Below, one piece after another: positions 11,518-24,036 of a stretch of DNA of 64,000 bases. Each line of letters begins with the position of its first letter. Within the stretch, counting starts at the first letter, position 1. Below the pieces are notes generated by a model that had not been told where the DNA came from, did no database searches, and saw nothing but the letters and a program-made list of their open reading frames with translations. A program made the position numbers and the translations under genes. Source of the DNA: Macrolepiota albuminosa (lineage: Eukaryota; Basidiomycota; Agaricomycetes; Agaricales; Agaricaceae); contig JAMWFC010000051.1 in assembly GCA_027475525.1 (NCBI GenBank), positions 1,377,205 to 1,441,204 on the forward strand, written 5' to 3'.

Positions 11518-11795
11518 TTATGAACCATCTTTCTGTAGCGTTGTTTCTATTTTGAAAAATTTCGCGGGTAAAGGACAGCCTACAATACTCGTATCATGCA
11601 CAAAGTCTACTTTACTTTTTCGTCTCTCGTCAAGATAGTAATACGCGTATATGTGTTCTTCATATGCATGTCCTGGCTCCACAGCTGTAAGTATATGATA
11701 TGTACGCTTAAAGAGTGGCTGTGCAAATAGCAATCATACTCACTCAAGTTCTTGTTCCCTTCTCTGGCACTGTCATCACATTCACAGGTAGCCAT
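11518..11795 (-). CDS. Possible small protein of about 72 residues
   Basis: A two-exon reading frame: MATCECDDSAREGNKNL, then an intron from GTGAGTATG to CTTACAG, then VEPGHAYEEHIYAYYYLDE and onward to TTLQKDGS and stop. The intron borders are canonical and the second exon is rich in Tyr, charged and His residues, unlike random frames. No family was recognised. Its start lies only 37 bp from the start of the divergently read helicase gene, so it may instead be part of that promoter. Confidence 0.35.
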
Positions 11796-11832
11796 TTGTC
11801 TATCCGCATTTCTCTAATACCATCTCCACACA

Positions 11833-14800
11833 ATGTCATCACTCATTTCTCATCTCGAATTTCTCGTGGGATCGTCACAGAACGCGTCAAGTAATGATAA
11901 ACACAGCCTTGAAGATTGGAAATCGTACGTCGGAAAATGCACTGACGTCAGACCCAATTGACAAGTACATACAAGGCTACAGAAGGTATACAAAGGTAGT
12001 TCTTGAACAGAAAAACTGCTCGACGTCTAACTTCCTCATAGATTCTGGCGATGAACAGGATGCTGTAGATGATGAAGACCTACGGCACACTGTTCTGAAT
12101 AATTATCTCTCTTCAGGCAGTGATGAGGAATCTTTGTCGTCATTGAACCAGTCCTCCTCGTTCGGCTCTTCCAACTGTGTTGCACGATTACTTCAGTACG
12201 TACATGTATATGCCGAATTTTGATGTTCGATTAAAAACAACGTCGTACTTTAACAGAAAACAGAGCCTGTCACCGTTGCTAGGCTCTATACGTGCCATTA
12301 TCTCCTCTAATCGCGGTGATGATGCTATATCTGGGGAATTAGCTGAAATCATCGGCTTTGATGAAATAGACCTTGTAATGGACATACTAAAGGATCGTAT
12401 TGGGGTTGCGCAAGAGGTACTTTTGCAGATATCTCTTTATCTTGGAAAAAGGATTCATTCGAGTGAAGCTTGATCGCCTCAGTAGCGCAGAGCAACCCGT
12501 ACATCACCTATCTCGAGATGAAGCACAACGGCGAATGGAGCAGAGTTTTAGAGAGAATGCGGCACGACCTTTGTTCTCTGGAACGGCAGTAAGTTAACAT
12601 CTATCTTATTTGTTTGCACAAATGAAGTGATTTTTCCTCTTAACTTTTTAGCAAGAAGCCCCAGAAGTCCTCCCCCATGTGTATTCTTCGACTCTTGCAG
12701 CTCAGGGTAACGTCCTCTCGCAATTTGGTAGCAAGTATATGTTGCCAATCGGCACAGTACGAAACATGTACGAAGTGAGTATTTCTCTGTACTGAATTGT
12801 GACCTTGGCTTGACATAAAGTGTTCAACAGGAATATGAAGAAGTCATTGTTCCTCCAGCTAAAACAGTTCCACCCAAGGCATCGGAGCGAATGTTATTGG
12901 TTAGCGAACTCGATCCTCTGGCTAGAGAGTCTTTTCCTGTGAATTAACGTCCTTCTCGCACAATTGGCTCTTGCTGATCATTTTGATAGGGTTACACGTC
13001 TTTAAACAGGATCCAGTCGATTGTCTATCCAACCGCATACGGTTCAAACGAGAATCTTCTCATTTGCGGTTAGAGCTTTGCATTTCGTGTTTTTGACGTG
13101 TTGATTAACCACTTCTTTAGCCCCGACTGGTGCTGTAATTTACAATCTTCCCTATGAAGTCGCATTCGCTAATTTTGATAACAGGGTAAAACCGACGTAG
13201 CTATGCTCACTATCTTGAGAGTGATTGAACAGCACCGATCAAACTCTCTAGACTCTAGCAATGACGATATTAGAGGGCAACTACGATCTTCTGTTCAAAA
13301 AGACTCGTTTAAAATAATCTATGTGTATGTATTGCTTCACTCCCTGTCGGCAAATCCTGAATGAATTTTGACTTTAGCGCACCAATGAAAGCGTTGGCCT
13401 CTGAGATCGTACGCAAACTCAGCAAAAGGTTGAGCTGGCTATCCATTCAAGTCCGCGAGTTGACCGGTGAAGCTTGCAGCCTAACACTGACATGTACTCA
13501 AGCATACTGACAGATCTATCTTGATAACAGGTGACATGCAAATGACGAAAGCCGAAATTGCACAAACACAGATCATTGTCACAACTCCCGAAAAGTGGGA
13601 TGTTGTCACCAGGAAGCCCACGGGCGAAGGAGAATTGGCTGCTGTAAGTCGTTGCGAATTGGAAATGATATGCATTTTCTAACTTTATCCCAAGAGTCTG
13701 AAGTTGCTCATAATCGATGAAGTCCATCTGCTCAACGAAGACCGTGGAGCCGTCATTGAAACCATTGTAGCCAGGACGTTACGCCAGGTAAACCCCTCAC
13801 ATGCGGGTCCTTATGATTTCGGACTGACCATGGTCATATACTAGGTTGAATCCAGTCAATCCGTGATTCGTATTGTCGGCCTGAGCGCTACCCTGCCGAA
13901 TTACATGGACGTTGCCGAGTTCCTCTGGTATGAGTCTGTAATTTATCATGACGCGTGACTGAATATCAGTTCAGCGTCTCGAAATATAAGGGTCTTTTTT
14001 ACTTTGATTCTTCTTTCCGGCCTGTACCTCTTGAACAGCACTTTCTTGGAATAAAAGGCAAGGCTGGGAGTCCTCAGTCCAAGAAAAACCTCGATTATGT
14101 CACGTACCTGAAGGTTTCTGAACTCGTTGCCCAGGGCCATCAAGTTATGGTGTTTGTGCATGCACGCAAGGATACCGTGAAGAGTGCCTTGGTACTGAAG
14201 GAGACAGCTATTGCCGAAGGTAAAGCTGACGACTACAACTGCGAAGATCACCCCCTGTATGCCATCTTCCGAAGATCTATTGGCGAAAGTAGAAATAAGG
14301 AGATGAAACAGCTTTTTGACCATGGTTTTGGTATTCATCATGCAGGCATGCTCCGTTCAGACAGAAATATGATGGAAAGAATGTTTGAGGAAAGAGCAAT
14401 CAAAGTAAGTTTAATGCAAGCGTCAGTTCGCAATTGATTCAGGATCTTGGAACGAATTATAGGTACTCTGCTGTACGGCCACTCTGGCTTGGGGTGTCAA
14501 CCTACCCGCTCATGCAGGTGAGATATCTAATATCGTCATGATATTTATCGCTAATCTTTCTACCCAGTAATTATCAAAGGGACCCAGGTCTACGATAGTT
14601 CCAAAGGTGCCTTCGTTGATTTGTCCGTGCTTGATGTCCTGCAAGTATTTGGTCGAGCCGGTCGTCCAGGTCTGGAGAGTAGTGGTGAAGGCTACATTTG
14701 CACGACCGAGGATAAACTCACCCATTATCTTGATGCCGTGACATCACAGGTTGGCGTTATTATTCTTCTTGCAGACATTTAAGTTGTCTTACCTATTTTC

Positions 14801-17800
14801 TTCAAAGATTCCTATCGAATCTAAGTGAGTTCAGTCCTGAATTTCACCGCAGATTGATTTGATTTGTCTTTTTAGGTTCCAAGGTGGACTATTTGATTCG
14901 CTTAACGCGGAGATAGCTCTGGGAACTGTTGCGAATGTCAACGATGCTGTGCGCTGGCTGGGATACACTTACCTCTTCGTCAGAATGAGAAAAAATCCTT
15001 TTTATTACGGTAAGTCGTCTTTGAGGAGGCATAATGGTCTGATGTTTATCCAATCGGTAGGTATCGCACGGGAGACAACTAGCGACGATCCACAGCTGGG
15101 CAATAAACGACACGAACTCATCACTTACGCTGCTCAGGGACTGGCGGATGTCCGCATGATAACGTTTGACAGAAGTACTGGGACATTCACAGCAACGGAC
15201 CTCGGCAGGATTGCAGCGAAATATTACATCCGGCATTCTTCGATTGAAATCTTCAACAAAAAATTCTTTCAAAAGATGACGGAGGCTGATGTGTTGGGTA
15301 TGCTGAGCATGAGCACCGAGGTATGTTATTATTTTCGACTCGACTTTGATGATTCTCATATTTATCCAGTTCGATCAAATACAAGTCCGTGAATCCGAAT
15401 TAACAGAACTTGAGCTACTTCTGAATCGCATACCCTGCGACGTCAAGGTATGTTGTGTTCAACCTTGTCCTCCACAAGACTCTAACCTTCTCCAGGACGG
15501 TGCAAATACCAGCCATGGAAAGGTCAATATTTTGTTGCAAGGAGCTATATCAAGAGAGTTGGTCCAAGACTTTGCATTGGTTTCAGACATGGCCTATGTC
15601 GTACAAAACGGAGGTCGTATCGTTCGTGCTCTGCTCGAAATCGCAATCAGCAAGAAATGGGCAAATGTTACAGCTGTTCTCATGGGCATAAGCAAGGCTA
15701 TCGAGAAGAGGCTGTGGCCATTTGACCAGCCATTGAAGCAATTTGATTTAAAGGCTGACATTTTTTATGGTTTACAGCAATGGGCAGATGACTGGTCACC
15801 TGCACAATTGGCCAGCCTTAGCGCAGTGGATTTGGGCAAGCTTGTTCATCTGAACGACCGTCATGGACAAGCTCTTCTCAACGCAACGCAGCAGTTCCCA
15901 TCTGTGTCCATTACATACGATTTGCGGCCGTTAGGACCGGATGTTTTGAAAATTTGTACCCGCGTAAAGCGGGAGTTCTCTTGGAATTCTAAGGTTCATG
16001 GCACTGTTGAACCATTTTGGCTCTGGGTAGAGGATTTCCAAGGATTACTTATACTTCAACTTGCCCATCTCATCTTCCGCCCAGCAACTGACGTTTTGAA
16101 TGTGGACTTCGTCATTTCCATACCAAATGGCATACCCCCGCTCTCTGTCACTATACGATATGTCTCCGATCGATGGATGGGTGCTGAGGACGAGGTCCTG
16201 ATTCCGCTCGAGTCACTCGTCATGCCAACTGCCTCATTGTCAAATACCCCATTACTACACCTACCACTCCTCCCGACGTCGTGTGTGATCAAAGATGCTT
16301 CTATTGTCAAGGCCATAGAAGGGAAAATAGACCATTTCAATGCCATTCAGACTCAAACCTACTGGAGTATTGTGAATGCGAAATGCAATGCACTGCTTTC
16401 TGCTCCTGTTGGAAGTGGCAAGTCGAGTTTAGCTCACATTTTGATCTGGTAAGTTTCTTAACAGTCAGTCTGCATGTATTTATCGATAAGACCGGTTACC
16501 AGGATGACAACGATTCAATTCCCCGAAAGTTGGATAATCATAATCACGCCGCGACGGAGTCTGGCGTTAGAAACTGTCTCAGAACTTAGAGCCATCTCAA
16601 AACACACAGGAATTACTGTAGATTATGCCACAGGACCTGGCGTTTTGACCCGGCCAAGAGGAAGGGTCGTTAGGGTACTCACTGCTGCACAACTACTTGG
16701 TGTCATTTCGAAAAGAAACAATTCAATCCCGATTCTCGGGTTGGATGTTGTCATCTGTGAAAATCTGGAGCTCCTTGATTCGACATATGAGTTCGGTATA
16801 TCCCTGCTCCGGTACGCTACACAGACGTCACCAACGAGATTCGTGAGCTTCTCTGGATCCCTCAACGACGCCTCTGACATGGCCGATTGGCTTGATGTTG
16901 ACTCCTCGGGTCTACACAGTTTCCGACCTAGAGATCGAGATCAGTCCCTCGTTTTTTCAACGATGACCTTCACGATTCCACAGTCCGGCGCTCTCTTTAA
17001 AGCTATGGCAAAACCTGCGCACGCAAGGATTCGAATGGCGCCGCCAGATGAATCTGCAATCATATTTGTCCCGTCTTTTGGGCAATGCAAACCTATCGCA
17101 CTCGACCTTTTAACCCAATGTGCGCTTGAGATGGAGACCGAACGGGGATACCTTCCTTCAGGCATCTCGCCAGAGTATTTGGAAGATCGCCTAGCGCGAC
17201 TTCAGGACACAAGTCTGATTGATTTTCTGTCGAAGGGCGTCGGCTTTTTTCACCAAGGCATCAATAGATATGACCGGAATCTCATGCTGGAGTTGTACAC
17301 AGAGGGTTTAATACGTGTCCTCGTCGTGCCGCGCGATTCCTGCTGGGCATTGCCTGTTCGAGCTACAGTGGTCATTGTAATGGGTACACAGTACTTCCAC
17401 GCTGAATCTGAAGGTTCTGACCGTCAGCTACGGGACTATGATTTGACGGAGCTGGTTAGGATGCAGGGTCGAGCCGTGCGACAGACTGGGACGGGTTACT
17501 TCTATCTATTTTGTCAAGCGGAAACCAAAGACACTTTTACCCGGTTTCTGAATGACGGTCTTCCAAGTGAATCTCGACTCTTGGAGACGGATGATTTGGC
17601 GCAATGGATTCTGCAACAGGGCCGTGATGGTGGATTGAAAGCACAAGACGTTCTTGATATTTTGTCCTTTACCTTCCTCTCACGGCGTGTTGTCAGCAAC
17701 CCTACATATTATGACTGCACATCGACTTCACGAGACGAAAATCTCTCACGTATCGTTGATAAGTTGATGTTGCGGTCGACCGAGTTGAACAGCTCTTCAG

Positions 17801-17847
17801 CTATTTCAATAACGCCCTCGCTTACACAGACAGAAGGTGATAGATAG
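11833..17847 (+). CDS. SLH1: ASCC3/Slh1-like SEC63-type RNA helicase
   Basis: Large helicase related to ASCC3 (human) and Slh1 (yeast), which in the RQT complex pulls stalled ribosomes apart. The acidic N-terminus is followed by the family's [19 protein letters not shown] and [14 protein letters not shown]. Cassette 1 is complete: APTGAGKTDVA (Walker A), [22 protein letters not shown] (DEVH), [20 protein letters not shown], then a winged helix and Sec63 domain. Cassette 2 keeps [12 protein letters not shown], but motif II reads [11 protein letters not shown] and motif [11 protein letters not shown], so it looks degenerate. Many short introns interrupt it. The frame stops soon after [11 protein letters not shown], so the second Sec63 domain is missing. 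The splicing of the first 200 bp is unclear. Confidence 0.85.
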
Positions 17848-17895
17848 CATCTAGATCTATGTACAATATTCTACAGGTTTAGCACGAAGAACGAA

Positions 17896-19685
17896 TCAAT
17901 TCTTCAAAAACTTTTTCAGACCCTGCAGTCGCTCTCCTGCTGCCTTAAGGGTATCCAAGTCTTTGCAGAAGGCAAATCGGGCATATGCTTCTCCTATTCC
18001 GGCATGCTCTTCGCAGTAGAACTAAAACCAATGTCTTTACTTCCTAAGGGGCACCTGACAAGATGGCTTACCTCGCTAACTGGAATAGAAGAAACACCAA
18101 TTTCCATGGCAATAAACCAACAAGCTCTGGAAGCAAGTGGATAAATCGACGGCCAAACAGACATACTAAACAACTTACCTGAAGTCTCGGCCTCTGCCTA
18201 AAACACTCTCTGGGAATGGATAATCATCCGGGAAGGCGACCTTCGAGATATCCTGTACAGCGCGAGGTTCACAATGATACCACTACATCATAACCACAAA
18301 TCTTACCAAGAGGATAAAATAACTGCCTTCTGGCAGAATGTATTGCATGCCTAACCTATCAAAGGCGTCTGTGAGAACGGCACGCCTTTCAGCGTACTCT
18401 TTGAGCTGGTTATCAAAGAATTTGTGCTGCTTTGCCTGCTCAAGGCCGGCAGCTGCAGCCTCTTGCAAGGGTGAGTTGGTGCAGAAGACTATACGCGTTG
18501 TTGCTGCAAGCGTCGGATGGAGAATAGACGATGGGCCAATCAACCAGCCCACGCGCCATCCAGTAGCGGCAAATGCCTCTACATATAGCTTGAGTTACAG
18601 ATCAGAAAAATTAGTTGCCCACTCACTTCCGGCTGATCCCACAGTGACAGTCCGATCCCACATACCGGGGAGGGTCGCAATCCGAACGTGTTCTTGATCA
18701 TAGACGAGGCAGTCATACTGAAGATATATTCATGACGTAGTCATTATCAATGCATTCAGCAACCTTACCACTTCGTCCGCCATCACCAACAAATTGAATT
18801 CTTCCGCTAAAGCAGCTATCTTTACAAGCTCTGCTTTGTGGAATACCTTGCCTACGGGGTTATGTGGAGTGTTAACGATAATGATCTTCGTGCGAGGTGT
18901 GATGGCACGTCTGGAACGATAAATTGTCGATTATGATATCCATTATCGATATAGCGACAGACCTAAGCTCATCAAAGTCGATTGTCCACTCCGCGCTAGT
19001 GATATTTTCCTGGACATCTTTGGGCGGGTGAAGAGGAACATAGATCGGTTTTCCACCGTTGAAAGTGACGGAAGGGAGGTACTGGTCGAAGAAAGGCTCA
19101 AACATGATAACTTCATCCCCTTGTTCCAAGAAAGCTGTGAGGACGGAATACATGCCTGGAGGCTTTCCTAAGACCAGTGATGCAGAAAATTGGACGTAAT
19201 GACTTACCCTCGTTAGCCCCACTTGTGACAAGTATCTCAGAATCTGCATTTATGGTGCGACCGAAACTAGGCTCATAGAAGTTTTTGATAGCCTCCCTGA
19301 GGCGAATACGTCCCTTGGGATGAGAATAGTGGTTTGGGGAAACTGTTTTCAGGGCGCCTTCAGCTGCCTCTATGATCCATTGAGGAGGGGAAAAGTTCAT
19401 GTATCCTTGCCCAAGGTTGATACAGTCTCCAGGGAGATTGGCTGCACTGTGAAATCGTAGGGAAATCAGCTTTTTTCTTGGTCTCTGAATTGATTGCACG
19501 AATCACTTAAAAATGGACCAGACGTCTTGAGCCAGAGCCCTCCCGTCTTTCAGTCGAGAGGAAAAGGGAATGAGATTGCTGCGATCTTGAGATGCCGAGG
19601 CCATGAAGCGCTTCGTAGTCAAATACGGTCGGAATGGACGAAAGATAGTTGCAAACCTGAAGAGGTTCAGAGTTGGCCGTAGCAT
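17896..19685 (-). CDS. BNA3: Kynurenine aminotransferase-like class I aminotransferase
   Basis: PLP-dependent fold-type I transaminase close to fungal BNA3 and kynurenine--oxoglutarate transaminases, which make kynurenic acid from kynurenine. It starts MLRPTLNLFRFATIFRPF, a likely mitochondrial presequence. Motifs: INLGQGYMNFSPPQW, NHYSHPKGRIRLREAI, EILVTSGANEG, IIIVNTPHNPVGKVF, and the PLP-lysine block SAGKTFAATGWRVGW. Several short introns are needed and join cleanly. The C-terminus reads AGERLQGLKKFLKN, placing the stop at 17896, only 48 bp from the convergent helicase gene. The exact substrate among kynurenine, cysteine conjugates and glutamine cannot be read from sequence. Confidence 0.87.
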
Positions 19686-20295
19686 CTCCTTGAATTGCCG
19701 TTATATAACCAAGACCGATTCAATCCGAAGCCGACGCCTCCGATCACACTGGCAGTTGACGAAGCACCCTGTGTAGGGCGAGGAATCAGCGCTCACAAGT
19801 TGTTACCTACAGATACAGTTTATCATGCATACTCAATGCCAAATTCGGCCTCCTATAAGGTCTCCTATAAACTTCAAATGAGGGCTAGTGACACGACCGC
19901 TTGAATACTCTCTGACAGCGAAGTGGTGACTATCGGATCGGTAAAAAGAATGATAACAGGCTAGCTAGGAATAGAACAACATCAGCTTTTTAATAAGCAC
20001 TCAGAGTGCCATGTCATGTTACTTATCAGTAATTCGATGGCCTTCATATAAGAATTTTGAGCTCTTCTTTTCGGACGCTAACCTCTGACACTTCGTATAC
20101 AATTATTAACGTGCTCAGATAAGGGTGAGCTTCCAGAGGTAGATGTTTTACTGCTAGGCCGGGCTGAGAATCAGTACATGTAACCATAAGGCTTCCACGG
20201 TTGCGCGATCATGATCGGGACGCGTCGATGCACGTGACATGTCAGTCTCACGATCCACTTGAGAGAAATTCCTCGGATTGTCACATTGATTTACT
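19686..20295. promoter_or_regulatory. Divergent promoter region
   Basis: About 610 bp between two divergently transcribed genes, the BNA3-like transaminase and the ankyrin-FYVE-RING gene. It contains a CACGTGAC box near 20231 and no coding frame that can be supported. Confidence 0.45.
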
Positions 20296-23200
20296 ATGTC
20301 TGGTATTGTGTATGGTGTACGACACCATCTCGGGACTATAGAAGAGTGCGTTGAGTCGCCACGTTTCTTTCCGGTCCGACTAACGCCGTCTAGGCTTGGA
20401 CAGTCAAATGCTCAGCTGGTAGCATTGGGTGGTTCAGATGGGACGGGAGGTGCATCGCTCAAAAGTGATCTGACAGGGCCCCAATCAGAACACGATGAAG
20501 ACGACGAAGAGGAATTCGTCTATCCTAGCCCTCCTGCTTTCGAGGCCGGAGAAGTTGAAACTCGAGAGGAAACGCCACAGACTCTGCAAGATGTACAGCA
20601 GGGTGTACGAGAAAGTGTCCAAGAAAACATTCCGCGACCACCCCAGCCTCCATCTCCAGCACAACTGGAATCTCTTCACGCTGCCTCAACCTGTGGAGAC
20701 TTGCCGCTATTGAAACAAATATTTCAAAATGCCCTGAGGAACGGCGAAGTTGAGCCATTTAGCCTTGCAAATAGCGCATCCTCTCGTACTGGTTTCACGG
20801 CTTTACATGCTGCAGCGAGTCGAGGGTATCTAGAGATAGTGGCCTGGCGTCAGTCTAACCACTCATTCGTTTGATGCTATCCTGACGTTATACTAGTGAT
20901 AGAGGATTGTGGGGCAATGCCAGATTTGGAGGACAGAGAGGGAGAGGTCTGTTTCTTGATCCTGCTTCGTTCTTTTCCGTTAATTATATACAGACTGCAC
21001 TCCACAAAGCTGCTCTGAATGGGCACCTCTCAGTCATCCAGTATCTTCTCCCAAACAAAGCAGATGTGCATGCCCGTGATGCTGACGGATGGACGGCCTT
21101 ACATAACGCTTGTTCTAAGGTCCATTGCTTTCGTTTAAAGGATATCGCCGTTCCTTATTTGCAATACAGGGATACCTCGGTATTGTCAGATGGTTATGCG
21201 AGACGGGAGGTGCAACGTCTCTGTCCGATGGTGTGAGAGGAGTCGATATAAGAAGCAAGGATGGTTGGACACCCTTGAGTAAGATTTACAGTGTTATTTT
21301 TGTCATTTCGTTGCTATTTACATGAGTATCAATAGTGAATGCGGCTTCCAAGGGTCATCTGCCTGTCGTTCTATATCTTCTTTGGAAGCAGAAGGCGAAT
21401 GCGCTGGTAAGGAATAAATGGGGCGAGACTGCGTATGACGCAGCAGCAGCCGTATTTGAAGTTTGGATATGTGAAGTATGTCGTCTTTGATCAAGGCACG
21501 CATGTTGTCCTTATCAGTCACAACTTCCAGATGCTCCAACAAGCAGAGGGCGAGGAATGGCGTGGTTCCGCAGTCCCTTACAACCCTCTCGCTGTGCATA
21601 CAACAGTACCACTCATTGTGTACGAGAACCAAAGGCTTGATACACGTCTGAAAACTCTAGCTGTATCAGGTGGTCGTCCTAAGTTCTCTGCTTCTGGTCT
21701 TGGTATACATGGTCGCCGTGCGCCTTTTGAACTCAAGCTTCCAACGGTAGACATTGAAACCGGAGTCCGAGAAGTGGCGGCTTGGCGTAGCGACGTCCAA
21801 TTACCACTGCGAGTCACACCATGGGCTCTGCCAAAACCTGAACCCCAGGATAAGACGCATGATGGTGCTGAAAGGAGCCATTTCTGGTTGTATGTGGATC
21901 GTTTTTCTCTCTTCCTCCTTCTGACTCTTGTTCAGGTCGGAGTGGACCCTAGATGTAACACATCCCGGCGTTGATGCAGAAGAAGGATGGCAATACGCTC
22001 ATTTTTTCGATGACCCCGATGATCAATGGACGGCCGACAAGCCGCCACAACTCGATCGCATTTTGTCAGGATCGAATATTGTGGGAACTGGTTTTGGGGA
22101 TTCATCAGGTAGAACTAGTTCCGGAAGTTCTCGGCCACCACAGACTTGGGTACGCCGCAGGCGCTGGGTACGCATAATGCGCCGTCGGCTTGACATCCCA
22201 CCCCTTCCCTTCCTTGAACCCGATGGTTCCATGTATCATCTGGATGCTAATGGTTCCTTCATCCCATTCGTTGGAGATAGTTCAGACTGTAACGAAGGAG
22301 AGGGTCAGGAATTGGGCGCCATGTCTTCCACCTTTTTATCTTCCGCCCAAGATTATGTGTCACGCGCAAGGTATCTTGTCGGTAACCAATCTCAGTATAC
22401 AGACAATAATGGTACCCCACCGTCTGCTGTCGAAGTGCGTCGTGCAATTGCGAAGCTTGAACGCGCAACGATGGAGCTGAGGCAAGGTCTCCTTGGTGAG
22501 TCTTTTTACGCTTCCCCGGTGGTAGGATGTATAACCGATGATATTGGGCGTAGCCGACGAAGATGCTGACCGTAAGACACAAGCTGAAGTTTTGTTGAAT
22601 GCCTACAGTAGAGAATTAGAACGCAGACGGCTTGCTGCTGGTGCACAGGGTTTACTGTTATCAAGAGTTGGTATGTGTTGGATGACTACTATGATGATTT
22701 GATTAACTGACCACATCATCAGATGATGCACTCGAACAGGAGGAGGAGGATGACGACGACGACGACGACGAATTCCATTACCCAGGTGCTATCTCGGAAA
22801 CACCTCGCTCCGTGTCAAGATCATCGAGTTCGGCAGACTTTTATAATAGACCTTCAGCGTCTCGAGCACCTACCGATCTGACACCTCAATTGTCTCAAGC
22901 CCCTGATTTCCGCGTTCCCACTCGGGAAGCACCTCAAAAGGTTATCGCGTCACGTTTGACGACGCCGACTCCACACCAGCTCGATCCCCAATGGGAGAGG
23001 GACGAAGCGGCTAGCGATTGTAGAGGTTGCCAACGACGTTTTACTTTTCTGCTCCGCAGAGTGAGTCCTATCAGTCTTTTATTCTTCAATTTGGAGACTG
23101 ACCATCGCTCCCTTCAGCACGTAGGCATCCTGCATCTTCATGTTTACTTCAATGTTCATGGTTTCTAGCACTGTCGTAAATGCGGTCGTATCTTTTGCGA

Positions 23201-23942
23201 CCGTTGCTCCTCCCATAGGGTGTTGTTAGACCCATCTGATATCATTCATGATCCTGCAATTCCGGAAACACAAGCATCGGCGAGTTTGCAACGGGTGTGT
23301 CAGAACTGTTTCGAGCAGGCAAATGAAGGCGTTCCCAGCAGATTGATTAGTGGACGAGATACATCTATGGAACGGATATTCGTAGACCAGGCCCGTCTCT
23401 CTATTCCTGGACAATTGACTCGCAGGCAATCAAGTTCTCAGTTGAGCGATCTTGCAGAGTGCGTTTGATTTTAGATTGGAATAATCAGAACTCATTGACA
23501 CATACTAGGTGTCCAGTCTGCAATCAAAACCTTGATGAATTTGGCTCTGCTGAAGAACAAGAGTTTCATGTTAGAGCGTGTCTTGAAGGAGGTTCAGGGA
23601 CACCACAAGCCGCCAAATATCTAGTCTACAACCTTCCAGCAGGAAGCGCCCTGTTGGGCGAAGAGTGTACGGCTCGATTTTCTCATGGATTGCTGCCCGC
23701 TAATATTCCTTTAGGCGTTATCTGCCTGGAAGAATTTATAAAAGGTAATGAAAGTCTTCTATCACAGGAATGGTCATCAATCATACCTCTAGGTTCGACT
23801 GTCGCTCGGTTGAGCTGCTTCTGCAGTTTCCACAATAGTAGGTCGATCCACTATCCCATTTCCATATCCTGATCTACTCCATCCAGCGTGCCTTTCGTCA
23901 TGGCTACAACGTGGAAAAAGCTGTCCCGTTCATACCCGTTGA
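20296..23942 (+). CDS. Ankyrin-DysF-FYVE-RING protein, probable endosomal/vacuolar E3 ubiquitin ligase
   Basis: Four domains can be read in order. Ankyrin repeats begin at ESLHAASTCGDLPLLKQIF and continue through TALHKAALNGHLSVIQYLL and TPLMNAASKGHLPVVLYLL. A DysF-like region has VYENQRLD, then HPGVDAEEGWQYAHFFDD and WVRRRRWVRIMRRR. A FYVE finger follows (WERD, CRGCQRRF, RRHCRKCGRIFCDRC, QRVCQNC), which would bind PI3P. A C-terminal RING reads EECVICLEEF, CFCSFHNTCLSSWLQRGKSC and PVHTR, then stop; the RING only appears when three introns are spliced (GTACGG-TTTAG, GTAATG-CTCTAG, GTAGGT-ATCCAG). FYVE plus RING recalls yeast Pib1; the ankyrin and DysF parts are extra. It converges with the gene ending at 24037. 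Confidence 0.82.
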
Positions 23943-24036
23943 TAACACGAATAGTTTTGTGAAGTGACTTTTCAGGCTCGCCAAGGCCTTCTTGCATATA
24001 CATAGTATTACATTTCAATGGATGGGTATTAATTTA

